Shown: positions 18,301 to 27,419, counted from the stretch's first letter. The stretch is DNA of 64,000 nucleotides from UBA5429 sp942493315 (GCA_942493315.1 OW818690.1:1550001-1614000), one strand, 5' to 3'. Notes: generated from the sequence alone by a model not told the origin. Made by a program: numbers and translations.

Positions 18301-20741
18301 TATCAGGATTATCTGTAATTCCTGGCGGCTGTATCTCAGATATGAATTATTTAGGGATTGGTCAGGGCGCATTTTATTGGACAAGTACCAAATATTATAA
18401 TACTGCTTATTATATAGTTGATATCAACTTCAATTTAGGATGGGTTTTATCATACAATAGATTATTTAGTACTAATCAAGCAGCATCTGTAAGATGTGTT
18501 AAGCATGGGAAACCTATACCTAAAATTATGGTTGCTAATGGTATAACCAATTCTTCAATAACTATTAACGGATATTTTATAAAAGGAATTGATCCTGTCC
18601 TAAGCCAAGGATTTTTATGGAAACCAGTCAATGGAACCGTATGGAATAACGTGCAAATTTTGGGGGATACAATATCATATACCTTGTCTAACTTAGATAG
18701 CTCAACTGTATACGAATACAAAACATTTGCTATAACTGCAACCGATTCAATATATAGTTACACAGTAAGAACATACACACATGGCTTGTCTCATTGTCCA
18801 AATCTTCCTACAATTATTGATGCAAGAGATAGTAACATATATTCCACTATTAAAATTGGAAATCAATGTTGGCTAAAAGAAAACTTGAGATATCTTCCTC
18901 GGGTTCATGCCACCACATCTACTTCAAATTATGATTCTCTGTTTTACGTATACGGATATAATGATACCATTGTATCAATTGCTAAACTTACATCCAATTA
19001 TAATAAATATGGAGTTTTATATAATAAAAATATTTCAGGAAATAAAATTTGCCCCGCTGGTTGGTATGTGCCAATCCTTTCAGATTGGGATACTTTAAAA
19101 AATTATCTCATTCAAAATGGATATAATTTTGATTCTTCAACTTTTAATAACCGAATTGCAAAATCATTAGCCGGATCAGAATCAACTTCAAGTGGGGGAT
19201 ATTGGTCTAATTCTTCAAATATTGGGACACCAGGAAATAACGATTTTCCAAACTACAGAAATAAATCACAACTCTCGTATTTGCCGGGAGGTTATATATC
19301 AAATGGGATTTCTAGAGGGATTGATTCAATTGCTAAATTTTGGGTAATCGATTACAATCCGTATATTCTGTATTATTATTCCATGAGTATTCAATATAAT
19401 TCTGATTCATTAAAAAAAGAAGAATCTCAATCCAATGATGCAAACTATATCAGATGTATTCAGTACCTCCCTGCAGGATTTGAACTTGAAATTAGCAACG
19501 TGCAACCCACTCAACTTAAATTCAATTTTATAAATGATATTGGTTCTCAACCTATTGGGTTCAAATATATTTTATATAAACATGTTGATAGTTTAAATTG
19601 GAGAGGAATTAATTCTTCATATACTGGTGTGACAATTGGAGGATTAATACCAAATGCACTTTATAGTGTTAAAGGCTATTATATTTTTTATAATGATACC
19701 ATTTGGTCATCAACGGAAAGTATAAGAACTGCTCCACAAGCCCCTTCATTTTCTAACATTTCCATTGATAATATCAGTTCATCTTATGCTATGCCAAAAT
19801 TAATTGTAACTATAGGATCAATACCTATATTTACCAGAGGGGTGCAATATCAAAAACATGATAGTAATATTTGGAATACAATTTATGGTAATAGTGATAC
19901 AATTGCTATACAAATAAATAATTTATCACCTAATACATTTTATAGAATTAGAGCATTTGCTAGCGATTCAACAAAAGTATATTATAGTGCATATATTTCA
20001 TTTTCAACCTCAATAAATCCACCTTGTCTAAATTTAGAAAGTTTTATAGATCAAAGAGATAGTAATGTTTATGAGACAGTACAAATAGGCAATCAGTGTT
20101 GGATGAGAACGAATTTGAGATATTTACCTCAGATTTCACCTACTACCATTTATTCACCCACATTACCCCATTATTATGTTTATGGATATACAGGGAATCT
20201 TGTTACTGAAGCAAAAAATAGCGTAAATTATAATAGATATGGAACATTATACAATTGGCAAGCAGCAACAAATGGAGCGTATGATTCATTATTAATTCCT
20301 ACAATGATTCAGGGAATTTGTCCAGAAGGTTGGCATTTGCCTAGTAGTGCTGAATATGATTCACTTCTTCAATATTTAATAACAAATAATTACAGTAATA
20401 ATTCCACCTATTCAACTTATATAATGAATGCTATGATTTCATCCTATACTAATTACTATTATGGTGGTTTATGGCAATATTATTATCCGTATGGTGCCCC
20501 TAATAATTATGAAGTACTAAAAAAGAAAAATTCATCAGGTTTTTCTGCTTTACCTGGAGGATATACAAGTGGTTCAACCAATTCAAATGTAAATAATGGT
20601 GCTTATTTTTGGACATCATCAAAAGTAAATGCATCTACAACGAATTCGGAGATCTTTCAAATCTATTATAATGTATCTACAGTTGGAATTTCAAATTTAT
20701 CCTTTGATTCAGGAGCATCAGTTAGATGTATTAAAGATTAG
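15342..20741 (+). CDS. Giant secreted protein with five FISUMP domains and no T9SS tail
   Basis: 1799 residues with a signal peptide (IICLFFSLFMHDLYAQ). Five FISUMP (Fib_succ_major) modules are seen. Each opens with Cys, then xDxRDxxxYxTVxIGxQCWxxENLRYLP, has CPxGWxLPSxxEW in the middle, and closes SVRCI: about residues 105-330, 425-630, 810-1045, 1150-1385 and 1565-1799. Fn3-like spacers separate them (YEYKTFAITATDSIYS, SPNTFYRIRAFASDS). The protein ends with the last FISUMP module, so it lacks the sorting domain its neighbours carry and may be released or anchored differently. FISUMP function is unknown; it is often found on surface proteins of Bacteroidota and Fibrobacteres. Confidence 0.9.
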   Translation: MNNYFSISNPSAIKWIICLFFSLFMHDLYAQNQEDTVFIHLHESIDFYPITEIDSITFQNEGSNSTDSMLIWNNNLVMIKYLLSEIDSISFLYNPTLYFPLIKFCNGVPMVFDLRDQNTYKTVKIGNQCWLRENLRYLPQVFPSNLISISEERYYVYDYNGDSVIGAIENPNYSKFGVLYNLKSANSACPKGWKLPSNDDWDTLQNYLLSHNYNYDSSLNGNKIAKALSGSFSQSISGLWYNSSVIGAPGNVDYEWMRNLSGLSILPGGFMTNYGFNNIYKEGSFWSNSGSISTIENSRSLQFNFNGFNSEFVNKYYGLSVRCIALPVLVQTDSVSFLSSYIAKLNATLHIGAVSVMEKGFFWKESTSNNYNQIVIQDDKFSHTLSNLDSSTTYHYYAYAITINDTIFGDTLSFTTYNYPVCPGMPTITDSRDSSVYKTVWIVDQCWLKENLRYLPSVSDQTYSTTIPKYYVYNYIGTNVQAAKLTNEYITYGVLYNRIAIMNGELSSNGIPSGVKGVCPIGWHLPSESEFNHLIFNVGGASIAGSNMKSTYLWNNNGNGNNSSHFTALPAGIKMNSNFFDIGNAAYFWSCTQWTSNQSKRYFYISANTNISNMSLNDSYGLSIRCIRNELKLMIDSITQITSNSARIFATVNPGYDSVISRGIYYKKINENQWSMKATNAMSFDTLLNNLSPNTSYQVVSFCLDVSGLNTSDTVQFTTLHLYPSPKEPKLIKSYHNRAMLQFDNLTGTLPISSQFYRYKHVDSVIWNIFSYSALSYIDTIYSLISGGYYEIENGIISLNDTIYSSKLKFVTSLNAPCPGYETILDLRDSNFYETVFINGTCWFRENLRYIPSVVPSTLYSNYIPYYFVYGYNGTNLTAAKNTSNYKTYGTLYNYNAATNGGYGWSLTPSLLQGVCPDGWFLPSAEEWKVLLTYLNSDGRYQIPNLSGENIAKSMISSEIQNNGGLWEYSSVEGSPGNDDFSYKRNLSGLSVIPGGCISDMNYLGIGQGAFYWTSTKYYNTAYYIVDINFNLGWVLSYNRLFSTNQAASVRCVKHGKPIPKIMVANGITNSSITINGYFIKGIDPVLSQGFLWKPVNGTVWNNVQILGDTISYTLSNLDSSTVYEYKTFAITATDSIYSYTVRTYTHGLSHCPNLPTIIDARDSNIYSTIKIGNQCWLKENLRYLPRVHATTSTSNYDSLFYVYGYNDTIVSIAKLTSNYNKYGVLYNKNISGNKICPAGWYVPILSDWDTLKNYLIQNGYNFDSSTFNNRIAKSLAGSESTSSGGYWSNSSNIGTPGNNDFPNYRNKSQLSYLPGGYISNGISRGIDSIAKFWVIDYNPYILYYYSMSIQYNSDSLKKEESQSNDANYIRCIQYLPAGFELEISNVQPTQLKFNFINDIGSQPIGFKYILYKHVDSLNWRGINSSYTGVTIGGLIPNALYSVKGYYIFYNDTIWSSTESIRTAPQAPSFSNISIDNISSSYAMPKLIVTIGSIPIFTRGVQYQKHDSNIWNTIYGNSDTIAIQINNLSPNTFYRIRAFASDSTKVYYSAYISFSTSINPPCLNLESFIDQRDSNVYETVQIGNQCWMRTNLRYLPQISPTTIYSPTLPHYYVYGYTGNLVTEAKNSVNYNRYGTLYNWQAATNGAYDSLLIPTMIQGICPEGWHLPSSAEYDSLLQYLITNNYSNNSTYSTYIMNAMISSYTNYYYGGLWQYYYPYGAPNNYEVLKKKNSSGFSALPGGYTSGSTNSNVNNGAYFWTSSKVNASTTNSEIFQIYYNVSTVGISNLSFDSGASVRCIKD

Positions 20742-20956
20742 TACTTTATATTCATTTGTAATAAGATTTACAAAATTTTTTTTTAATCTTTGTCTCTAAT
20801 TTTTGTAGTCTGTTATTAAAAAAAGTTTTGATTTCATCTAATCTTGATTTTATTTATTCTAATACTTAAAGAATATTCATGAGATTATTTTTTTAAATTG
20901 AGTCTATCAAACCTTCATATTGAAAGAATCAATAAAATATTTTCAAATAAAAGCGT

Positions 20957-20964
20957 TATTTTTG
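20957..20964 (+). promoter_or_regulatory. -7 box for msrBA
   Basis: TATTTTTG, 17 nt before the ATG at 20981. Confidence 0.55.
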
Positions 20965-20980
20965 AAAACTGAATTTGAGC

Positions 20981-22009
20981 ATGAAAAAAATAGTACAAAT
21001 CAACGTTTTGCTTCTCATTTTTCTTTTCAATAGCTGCGGAAATGCGCAAAATGAAAACCAAAATGATAACAAAAATAATAGCAACAATATGAAAAATCTG
21101 ACTGAAAAAGAATGGAAAGAACGGTTAACAGAAGAACAATACCATATACTTCGTGAAAAAGGAACCGAAAGTCCCTTTTCGGGCAAATATTATATGCATA
21201 ATGAAAAGGGAATCTATAAATGTGCCGCTTGTGGAGCCGAATTGTTTACCCATGATATGAAATTTGAATCTGAATGCGGCTGGCCTAGTTTTGACCAAGA
21301 GATCGAAGGGGGTAAAATAAAACAAACTCCCGATTATTCCCACGGCATGAGAAGAGTGGAGATCACTTGTGCCAATTGTGGCGGACATCTTGGCCATATT
21401 TTTGACGATGGCCCTACCGAAACAGGTCAAAGATACTGTGTCAATTCTGAATCTCTAGCATTTGAACCGGAACAGACTTTAGATACTATAACCCTTGCTG
21501 CCGGATGCTTCTGGTGCGTAGAGGCTGCTTTTGATCAATTGGAGGGTGTCGTTTCTGCTGTTTCAGGTTATACAGGCGGCCATTTGAAAAACCCAACCTA
21601 CCGTGAGGTTTGTACCGGTAATACCGGTCACGCCGAAGCAGTACAAATTACTTTTAATCCTGAAAAAATTTCAGTAGAAAAAATTCTGGAGATCTTTTTT
21701 ACGATTCATGACCCCACTACATTAAACCGACAAGGCGGAGATGTAGGAACTCAATATCGATCCGGCATCTTTTATCAAAATGATCAACAAAAAGAATTGT
21801 CTGAACATATCATTGCCACTTTAAATGCACAAAAGGTTTTTCCGGATCCAATCGTGACGGAAGTTACGCCATTTACCAATTTTTTTAGTGCAGAAAACTA
21901 CCATCAGGAATATTATGAATTGAACAAACAAGAACCCTATTGTCAGTTTGTTGTAAAACCTAAACTGGACAAATTTAATAAAGTTTATAAAGAGTTGTTG
22001 AAGAAATAA
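20981..22009 (+). CDS. Bifunctional methionine sulfoxide reductase MsrB-MsrA, lipoprotein form
   Basis: 342 residues from the ATG at 20981 (a TTG six bases upstream is less likely). A lipobox-like LFNSC (Cys19) suggests anchoring in the envelope. MsrB comes first, about 38-165: zinc cysteines 81, 84, 130 and 133, and the nucleophile in RYCVNS (Cys153). MsrA follows, about 168-325, with the active-site GCFWC (Cys176) and NPTYREVCTGNTGHAEAVQI. The fusion reduces both R- and S-methionine sulfoxide in oxidised proteins. The MsrB-then-MsrA order and the export signal indicate repair of envelope proteins, probably supplied with electrons by an exported thioredoxin-like partner (inference). Confidence 0.95.
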   Translation: MKKIVQINVLLLIFLFNSCGNAQNENQNDNKNNSNNMKNLTEKEWKERLTEEQYHILREKGTESPFSGKYYMHNEKGIYKCAACGAELFTHDMKFESECGWPSFDQEIEGGKIKQTPDYSHGMRRVEITCANCGGHLGHIFDDGPTETGQRYCVNSESLAFEPEQTLDTITLAAGCFWCVEAAFDQLEGVVSAVSGYTGGHLKNPTYREVCTGNTGHAEAVQITFNPEKISVEKILEIFFTIHDPTTLNRQGGDVGTQYRSGIFYQNDQQKELSEHIIATLNAQKVFPDPIVTEVTPFTNFFSAENYHQEYYELNKQEPYCQFVVKPKLDKFNKVYKELLKK

Positions 22010-22019
22010 AAAAGTTTTT

Positions 22020-22027
22020 TATTTTTG
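22020..22027 (+). promoter_or_regulatory. -7 box for the YCII/zinc-ribbon gene
   Basis: TATTTTTG, 25 nt before the ATG at 22053. Confidence 0.5.
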
Positions 22028-22052
22028 CGCTTCTATTTTAAAAACTTTTTCT

Positions 22053-22604
22053 ATGTTTATTGTTTCTTTACATTACCTGGTTTCTTCTGAGATTATTGAC
22101 CAACATCTTGAAAAACACACTCAATTTCTGATTGAACAATACCGAATGGGATATTTTATTATCTCCGGAAGACAAGTGCCCAGAACCGGTGGTGTTATTA
22201 TAGCTACCGTAAAGGAACGGCAACAATTGGATCGGATTTTAATGATGGATCCATTCTTTCAAAATCAATTGGCATCCTACGATATTGTGGAGTTTAATCC
22301 TACCATGACCTGCAAAGAGCTATCCTATCTAATGCAAGGAAAAGACAATCCTGAAATTTGTCAAAGTTGTGGGATTCCCCTTTTTAAAGATCCTAAAGGG
22401 GGTGGTTCCAATGCAAATCATACTAAAAGTAAAGAGTTTTGCAGTTTTTGTTATGAAAAAGGACATTTTACGGATGAAGGAATCACTTTAGAAGAAAAAA
22501 TCAATAAAAATGTTCAAATTGGATTAGCCATGATGGGACTTACAGAACAAGAAGCCAGACTAAAAGCAGAATCGATCATTCCCTTTTTAGAAAGATGGAA
22601 ATAA
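22053..22604 (+). CDS. YCII-related protein fused to a putative zinc-ribbon domain
   Basis: 183 residues, no signal peptide, so cytoplasmic. Residues 1-95 look like a YCII (YciI-like) ferredoxin-fold domain: hydrophobic strand MFIVSLHYLV, an H at LEKHTQFLIEQY, and a central GRQVPRTGGVIIA. Residues about 100-183 hold CQSCGIPL and, 27 residues on, CSFCYEKGHF, two CxxC pairs typical of the small putative zinc-ribbon domain found alone in many bacteria, with the conserved NxxHTKSKEFC lead-in. Activity unknown; YCII domains are suspected enzymes or binding domains. It ends in a shared terminator hairpin. Confidence 0.82.
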   Translation: MFIVSLHYLVSSEIIDQHLEKHTQFLIEQYRMGYFIISGRQVPRTGGVIIATVKERQQLDRILMMDPFFQNQLASYDIVEFNPTMTCKELSYLMQGKDNPEICQSCGIPLFKDPKGGGSNANHTKSKEFCSFCYEKGHFTDEGITLEEKINKNVQIGLAMMGLTEQEARLKAESIIPFLERWK

Positions 22605-22634
22605 AAAAAGTTGGAGTTTCCCCCAACTTTTTTA
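22603..22634. terminator. Bidirectional intrinsic terminator
   Basis: AAAAAAAGTTGG pairs with CCAACTTTTTT around a short loop, directly at the stop codon of the YCII gene. It has A and T tracts on both sides, so it can serve the plus-strand gene and the minus-strand PLP gene. Confidence 0.85.
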
Positions 22635-22702
22635 TTAATTTTAAGCATAATATAATGGACAATTTGTTAATTTGCTAATTTACAAATTGGCTAATTTGCT
22701 AA

Positions 22703-23890
22703 TTATTTCAAGCATTCCACAATTTTATCGAATGTTCTTTCAATATGCATATCCAAGCCTACAGAGAAGCGGATCAAACCTTCTGACATGCCCATCTCTT
22801 TTTGTACATCTTCTGGGATCTCTGATGAGGTTGATTTTCCGGAGTTGCTGAATAAAGTTTTGAAATATCCTAAACTTACTGCAAGATATCCGATGTCAGC
22901 ATTTTGCATTTTTTCCATCACTTCGAATGAGCGTTTTTCAGTGCCTAGGTCGATAGCGATCATACCACCAAAACCGTAATCTTTATTCATTAAAGTTTTT
23001 AATAGTTCATGGTCTGGATGTTCCGGCATACCGGGATAGTTGAATTTTAAACCGATCTCTTTAAATCTTTCAGCTAAATACATCGCATTTTTACCATGTT
23101 GCATCATACGGATATGAAGTGTATGTAAGTTTTTAAGAATAGCAGACGACAATTTTGGATCCAAAACAGGTCCTAATAACATGGCAGTTCCATTATTAAC
23201 ATCAATTAAGCTATTAATAAATTCATGAGTTGAACAAATAGCACCGGCAACACAGTCATTTTTACCGTTGATGAATTTGGTCATACTGTAAACTACAACA
23301 TCCACACCATGATTGGCTGGAGTAACAATAAGTGGAGTAAAAGTATTATCAACTACTAATTTTGCGTTGTTGGCATGAGCTATTGTTGAAAGGCTTGGAA
23401 GATCTGAAATACGAAGCAAAGGGTTGCTCATGGTTTCAGTATATAACATTTTTGTATTAGGGCGGATCGCTTTTTTAACTGCATCCAAATCATTCATATT
23501 TACGAAAGTGGTTTCGATTTTAAATTTTGGAAGATAGTTTTTCATGAATGCGAATGTACCACCATAGGTTGTCATACTGGCAACGATATGATCACCTGCA
23601 CTACAGATTTGAAGGATGGCACTAGTGATAGCCCCCATTCCGGAGCCGGTTACCCAAGCAGATTCAGTGTTTTCCATAGCAGCTAAAGCATCAGCCAAAT
23701 ATTTGTTACTTGGATTCCAGTGTCTGGAATATAAGAAACAACCTTCAGTTTCCCCGTGGAAAGTGTCGGTCATGGTATGAGCTTCCATGAAAGTGAAAGT
23801 AGCTGAATCGGTTACAGAAGGGTTAACACCACCATGTTCACCGAATTGTCTCAAATCTTGAATCGCATTTGAAGGATCAAATTTTTTCAT
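22703..23890 (-). CDS. Cys/Met-metabolism PLP-dependent enzyme (methionine gamma-lyase / cystathionine lyase family)
   Basis: 395 residues, cytoplasmic. Fold-type I PLP motifs are clear: YSRHWNPSN near 54, a phosphate-binding SGMGAI loop near 83, VVDNTF with Asp181 facing the PLP ring nitrogen, and YSMTKF with Schiff-base Lys205. SGKSTSS and LIRFSVGLD near the C-terminus are also typical. Family members cleave or build C-S bonds of methionine, cystathionine or homocysteine derivatives. YSRHWNPS instead of the common YSRxxNPT, and SMTKF instead of SxTKY, suggest a sub-branch whose substrate I cannot fix. Confidence 0.9.
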   Translation of the reverse strand: MKKFDPSNAIQDLRQFGEHGGVNPSVTDSATFTFMEAHTMTDTFHGETEGCFLYSRHWNPSNKYLADALAAMENTESAWVTGSGMGAITSAILQICSAGDHIVASMTTYGGTFAFMKNYLPKFKIETTFVNMNDLDAVKKAIRPNTKMLYTETMSNPLLRISDLPSLSTIAHANNAKLVVDNTFTPLIVTPANHGVDVVVYSMTKFINGKNDCVAGAICSTHEFINSLIDVNNGTAMLLGPVLDPKLSSAILKNLHTLHIRMMQHGKNAMYLAERFKEIGLKFNYPGMPEHPDHELLKTLMNKDYGFGGMIAIDLGTEKRSFEVMEKMQNADIGYLAVSLGYFKTLFSNSGKSTSSEIPEDVQKEMGMSEGLIRFSVGLDMHIERTFDKIVECLK

Positions 23891-23934
23891 AATTGCTTGT
23901 TATTTAATATTATATTGGTTTCTAAATTGTGCGG

Positions 23935-23942
23935 CAAAAGTA
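23935..23942 (-). promoter_or_regulatory. -7 box for the PLP enzyme gene
   Basis: Minus-strand TACTTTTG, 45 nt before the ATG at 23890. Confidence 0.5.
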
Positions 23943-23996
23943 CGATTTTTTTTCGAGCCCCTTTCGTTATTATTTGTTAAAAAGTTATTGGGTATA

Positions 23997-24404
23997 GGGT
24001 TTTGGGTCTTGGTTGTTGGGTCTTGGGTTTTGGGTCTTGGGTTTTGGTTATTAGGTTTCAGTTATCAGGTTTCAGCTTTTTTTAGCCCTTCGCCCTTAGT
24101 CATAATGGAACACAGATGACACAGATGCTTTGCAACACAGATTAAAACAGATTTTAATGAATTAAATAGACACGAATGTACGAATTTTTTTAGAAATGAT
24201 CAAAGTGTTTCACAGTGAATGCACCATGTTTCACAGTGTTGATTGGTCAAAATTTTAGAATTTAAAACACTGTGGAACATCGTTTTTCATTGTGTTCCAC
24301 TGTGTTTTTTTCTTGGACAAAAGACTAATTAATGAAAACTGAAAGCTGAAAACTGATAACTGAAAGCTGATAGCTAAAACCCAAAACCCAAAACCCAAAA
24401 CCCC
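23997..24404. repeat. Large imperfect intergenic palindrome with internal tandem words
   Basis: The left arm (23997-24080) carries GGGTTTTGGGTCTTGG runs then CAGTTATCAGGTTTCAGC. The right arm (24326-24404) carries the reverse complements in mirror order: GAAAGCTGAAAACTGATAAC then AACCCAAAACCCAAAACCC. Near the centre GTTTCACAGTGTT (24228-24240) faces AACACTGTGGAAC (24266-24278). The rest of this 600-bp gap also holds ACACAGATGACACAGATG; no gene is seen. Confidence 0.75.
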
Positions 24405-24462
24405 AATTGAAATTTGCTAATTTCCTTTCGCCCTTCGCCTTTAGCCGTTCGCCTAATTTTCG

Positions 24463-24470
24463 TATTTTTG
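24463..24470 (+). promoter_or_regulatory. -7 box for the DPP IV gene
   Basis: TATTTTTG, 19 nt before the ATG at 24490. Confidence 0.6.
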
Positions 24471-24489
24471 CATCCCAAAATTCAAATTT

Positions 24490-26673
24490 ATGAAAAAACT
24501 CGCTTTGTTATTGGTTATGAGTATCTCCGTTTTGTTCACCTTTGCTCAAAATAAACAGATTACACTCGAAGATATCTGGAAAAACGGCACTTTCAGACCC
24601 GATTATGTGCCCGGTTTTCAATCGATGCCTGCCTCCGATTGTTATACCATGATCTCACGCTCCGGTATAGATAAACATCAGTTCTCAACCGGTGAATTGG
24701 TGACCACTTTGATGAAAAGTACCCGTTTGACTGAATTGTCTAAAGGTAAACTATCAATCAGAGATATCGATGAGTATTATTTCGATGAGAAAGAACAGAA
24801 AATCATGCTCGCTTCCCAACAAGAGATGATCTATCGAAGAAGTTCTAAAGCATTTTTCTATGTGTATGATATTGCGAAAGATATCTTGATTTTAGTGGCA
24901 GATACCAACAAAGGGAAACAATCTTTTGCTACTTTCTCTCCTCAAGGAGATAAAGTGGCTTTTGTGAGAGATAATAATCTTTTTATCACTGATTTACAAA
25001 ACGGTTTAGAAACACAAATCACAACCGATGGCAAACAAAATAACATCATCAATGGGATGGCGGATTGGGTTTACGAAGAAGAACTTGAACTTTCTCAAGC
25101 TTTTGTCTGGTCACCCGATGGAACCAAAATTGGATACCATCGTTTTGATGAATCTCAAGTGAAGGAGTTCTCAATGACACTTTGGGGGGAATTGTATCCT
25201 GAACAATACAAATACAAATACCCAAAACCCGGAGAAGCTAATTCCAAAATCCAACTTTTCTACTACGACATTAATACTCAAAAATCGTACGATTTGGGCT
25301 TCGATACCATTGAGGATTGTTACTATCCCCGTATGATGTGGAGTGCAATTCCTAATCAATTGGTTGTGGTAAAACTGAACCGCGATCAAACACGGATGGA
25401 GTTTTTTGCGATGGATCTTCCTAAAACAGATAAAAAAATCATCTATGTAGAGAAATTACCGGTTTGGATTGATCTTCCAGAAGAGATTTTATTCCTGAAA
25501 GATCAAAAAAGATTCTTGTTTACTTCAGAAAAAGATGGGTACAGACACATCTATTTCTCCGATTATAACTACAAAACCACACAACTTACTACCGGAAACT
25601 GGGAAGTGGCTTCGATCGTTTATATCGATCAGAAAGATCAAAAAATCTATTACTTATCTAATGAATCCGGAATCTATAACCGTGACCTTTATGTGATTAG
25701 TTTTGATGGCAAGAAAAAACAACTTTTATCATCAGGTAATGGCTGGTCAACTGCGGAATTCAGCACTTCCGGATCTTATTATAAATTGTCAACCTCCGAC
25801 ATGAACACCCCACCGGTTCACGCCATTTATGACAAAAAAGGGAAACAATTGCGCATTTTAGCTGATAATGCCAACCTTAAAAAGAAAATGGTGGAGTACA
25901 ATTTCTCCAAAAAAGAGATGATCAGCTTCGTCACCAAAGACAATGTAACTTTATATGGTTGGATGCTCAAACCGGCCAATTTTAATACTAATGAAAAACA
26001 TCCTGTTTTGATCTATTGCTACGGCGGTCCCGGTTCTCAAGAGGTGATGAACGGCATGCGCCGAATGAATGATGATCTTTGGTATCAGATGTTAACTCAA
26101 AAAGGGTATATCGTGGTTTGTGTGGATGGAAGAGGAACTGCTGCCCGTGGTGCAGATTTCAAAAAACAAGTGTATCGCAATATGGGCAAAATGGAATCTG
26201 AAGATCAGATTAATACTGCTAAATATTTGCAAACATTACCTTACGTAGATTCTCAAAGAATAGGAATCTGGGGCTGGAGCTTCGGAGGATATCTTTCAAC
26301 TTTGTCGATGATGAAAGGGGAGGGGATCTTCAAAACTGTTATGGCCGTAGCCCCTGTGACCAACTGGCGCTATTACGACAATATTTACACTGAACGCTTT
26401 TTGACCACACCTGCTCAAAATCCATCCGGTTATGATGACAATTCACCCATTTTCTTTGCAGACAAAGCCTCCGGAAAATACTTATTAGTGCATGGCACTG
26501 CCGATGACAATGTCCATTTCCAAAATTCGATGGAGTTGGTGATGGCCCTCAACGAAGCGGGATTTCAGTATGAACAATTTTTCTATCCTAACAAAAACCA
26601 CTTCATCATGGGGGGCAATACCAGGTTGCATTTGTATACCAAATTGACTGATTTTATTTTGAAGAACTTGTAA
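24490..26673 (+). CDS. Dipeptidyl peptidase IV family serine peptidase (S9B)
   Basis: 727 residues with a signal peptide (LALLLVMSISVLFTFAQ), so periplasmic or surface. The N-terminal half is a DPP IV beta propeller and includes ADWVYEEEL, the double-Glu motif that binds the substrate N-terminus. The C-terminal alpha/beta-hydrolase domain has the full triad: Ser597 in GWSFGG, Asp672 in HGTADDNVHF and His704 in NKNHF, with spacing close to that of mammalian DPP IV. It removes N-terminal dipeptides, usually after Pro or Ala, and so supports peptide use. It is monocistronic with its own promoter. Confidence 0.95.
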   Translation: MKKLALLLVMSISVLFTFAQNKQITLEDIWKNGTFRPDYVPGFQSMPASDCYTMISRSGIDKHQFSTGELVTTLMKSTRLTELSKGKLSIRDIDEYYFDEKEQKIMLASQQEMIYRRSSKAFFYVYDIAKDILILVADTNKGKQSFATFSPQGDKVAFVRDNNLFITDLQNGLETQITTDGKQNNIINGMADWVYEEELELSQAFVWSPDGTKIGYHRFDESQVKEFSMTLWGELYPEQYKYKYPKPGEANSKIQLFYYDINTQKSYDLGFDTIEDCYYPRMMWSAIPNQLVVVKLNRDQTRMEFFAMDLPKTDKKIIYVEKLPVWIDLPEEILFLKDQKRFLFTSEKDGYRHIYFSDYNYKTTQLTTGNWEVASIVYIDQKDQKIYYLSNESGIYNRDLYVISFDGKKKQLLSSGNGWSTAEFSTSGSYYKLSTSDMNTPPVHAIYDKKGKQLRILADNANLKKKMVEYNFSKKEMISFVTKDNVTLYGWMLKPANFNTNEKHPVLIYCYGGPGSQEVMNGMRRMNDDLWYQMLTQKGYIVVCVDGRGTAARGADFKKQVYRNMGKMESEDQINTAKYLQTLPYVDSQRIGIWGWSFGGYLSTLSMMKGEGIFKTVMAVAPVTNWRYYDNIYTERFLTTPAQNPSGYDDNSPIFFADKASGKYLLVHGTADDNVHFQNSMELVMALNEAGFQYEQFFYPNKNHFIMGGNTRLHLYTKLTDFILKNL

Positions 26674-26810
26674 AAAGCTATTAGTTGTAAGGTTTTAGGT
26701 TTTAGTTTTTTTTAACCTTTCGCCCTTCGCCAATTATGAGCGCATTCGCGGCTTTTTTAGGAACACAAAGTTTCATAGTGTAAAAAAATGAAATTGATTC
26801 ATATTTTTTT

Positions 26811-26818
26811 TATCTTTG
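26811..26818 (+). promoter_or_regulatory. -7 box for the lipoprotein-M48-barrel operon
   Basis: TATCTTTG, 60 nt before the ATG at 26879. No promoter-like box is seen before the next two genes. Confidence 0.55.
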
Positions 26819-26878
26819 TGACTTCAATTTTTTTAACACTGTTTAACACAGAATTAATTTTTAATTTAATTTAATTAT

Positions 26879-27406
26879 ATGAAATTAAAGGAATTACAAA
26901 AAGAATATTTTAAATCAAAAATTTTAGAATCGTTTATTGTTTCACTTCTTTTTTGTTTGTTGTTTTCATTCACAGGATGCCAAAAAGATGACTCTCTTGA
27001 AGAGCTTGAACAAAATAAAGCATCAGATTATTATGAACAATATATTGACACCAATGAGTTTTTATTAAATTTTGGTATTGTTATGAAAGATAATCAAATA
27101 GATAGTAATTTAACTTATTTGAATAAATATGCTACGAAAGTGGTCTTGTTTCCTTTTAATGAATATGATAAAATTACTTTAAGAAGTGAACTAATTCAAA
27201 GAATAGATAATGGAATTGGGGTCTCAAGTTTACCTACAATTATAATTAACTATTGGGAAGGTTCAAATGCCAATTTTTGTTTCGGTGTTCTTGTTAATGG
27301 AGATTATTATCTGCTTAGATTTAATGATTTTGCATTTCTTGTTTACAATAATCAACAAGGAGACGAACTATTTGAACCACAAATTGATGTCAAATATAAA
27401 TATTAA
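26879..27406 (+). CDS. Lipoprotein of unknown function, first gene of the M48 operon
   Basis: 175 residues. After a charged N-terminus of about 19 residues comes a hydrophobic stretch (SFIVSLLFCLLFSF) and a lipobox FTGC near residue 33, followed by an acidic, flexible linker. The rest is mixed alpha/beta with no family I recognise. It lies 13 bp before the M48 peptidase and appears to share its transcript, so it could be a partner or regulator of that protease. This is inference from position only. Confidence 0.7.
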   Translation: MKLKELQKEYFKSKILESFIVSLLFCLLFSFTGCQKDDSLEELEQNKASDYYEQYIDTNEFLLNFGIVMKDNQIDSNLTYLNKYATKVVLFPFNEYDKITLRSELIQRIDNGIGVSSLPTIIINYWEGSNANFCFGVLVNGDYYLLRFNDFAFLVYNNQQGDELFEPQIDVKYKY

Positions 27407-27419
27407 ACCATACTGAAAG

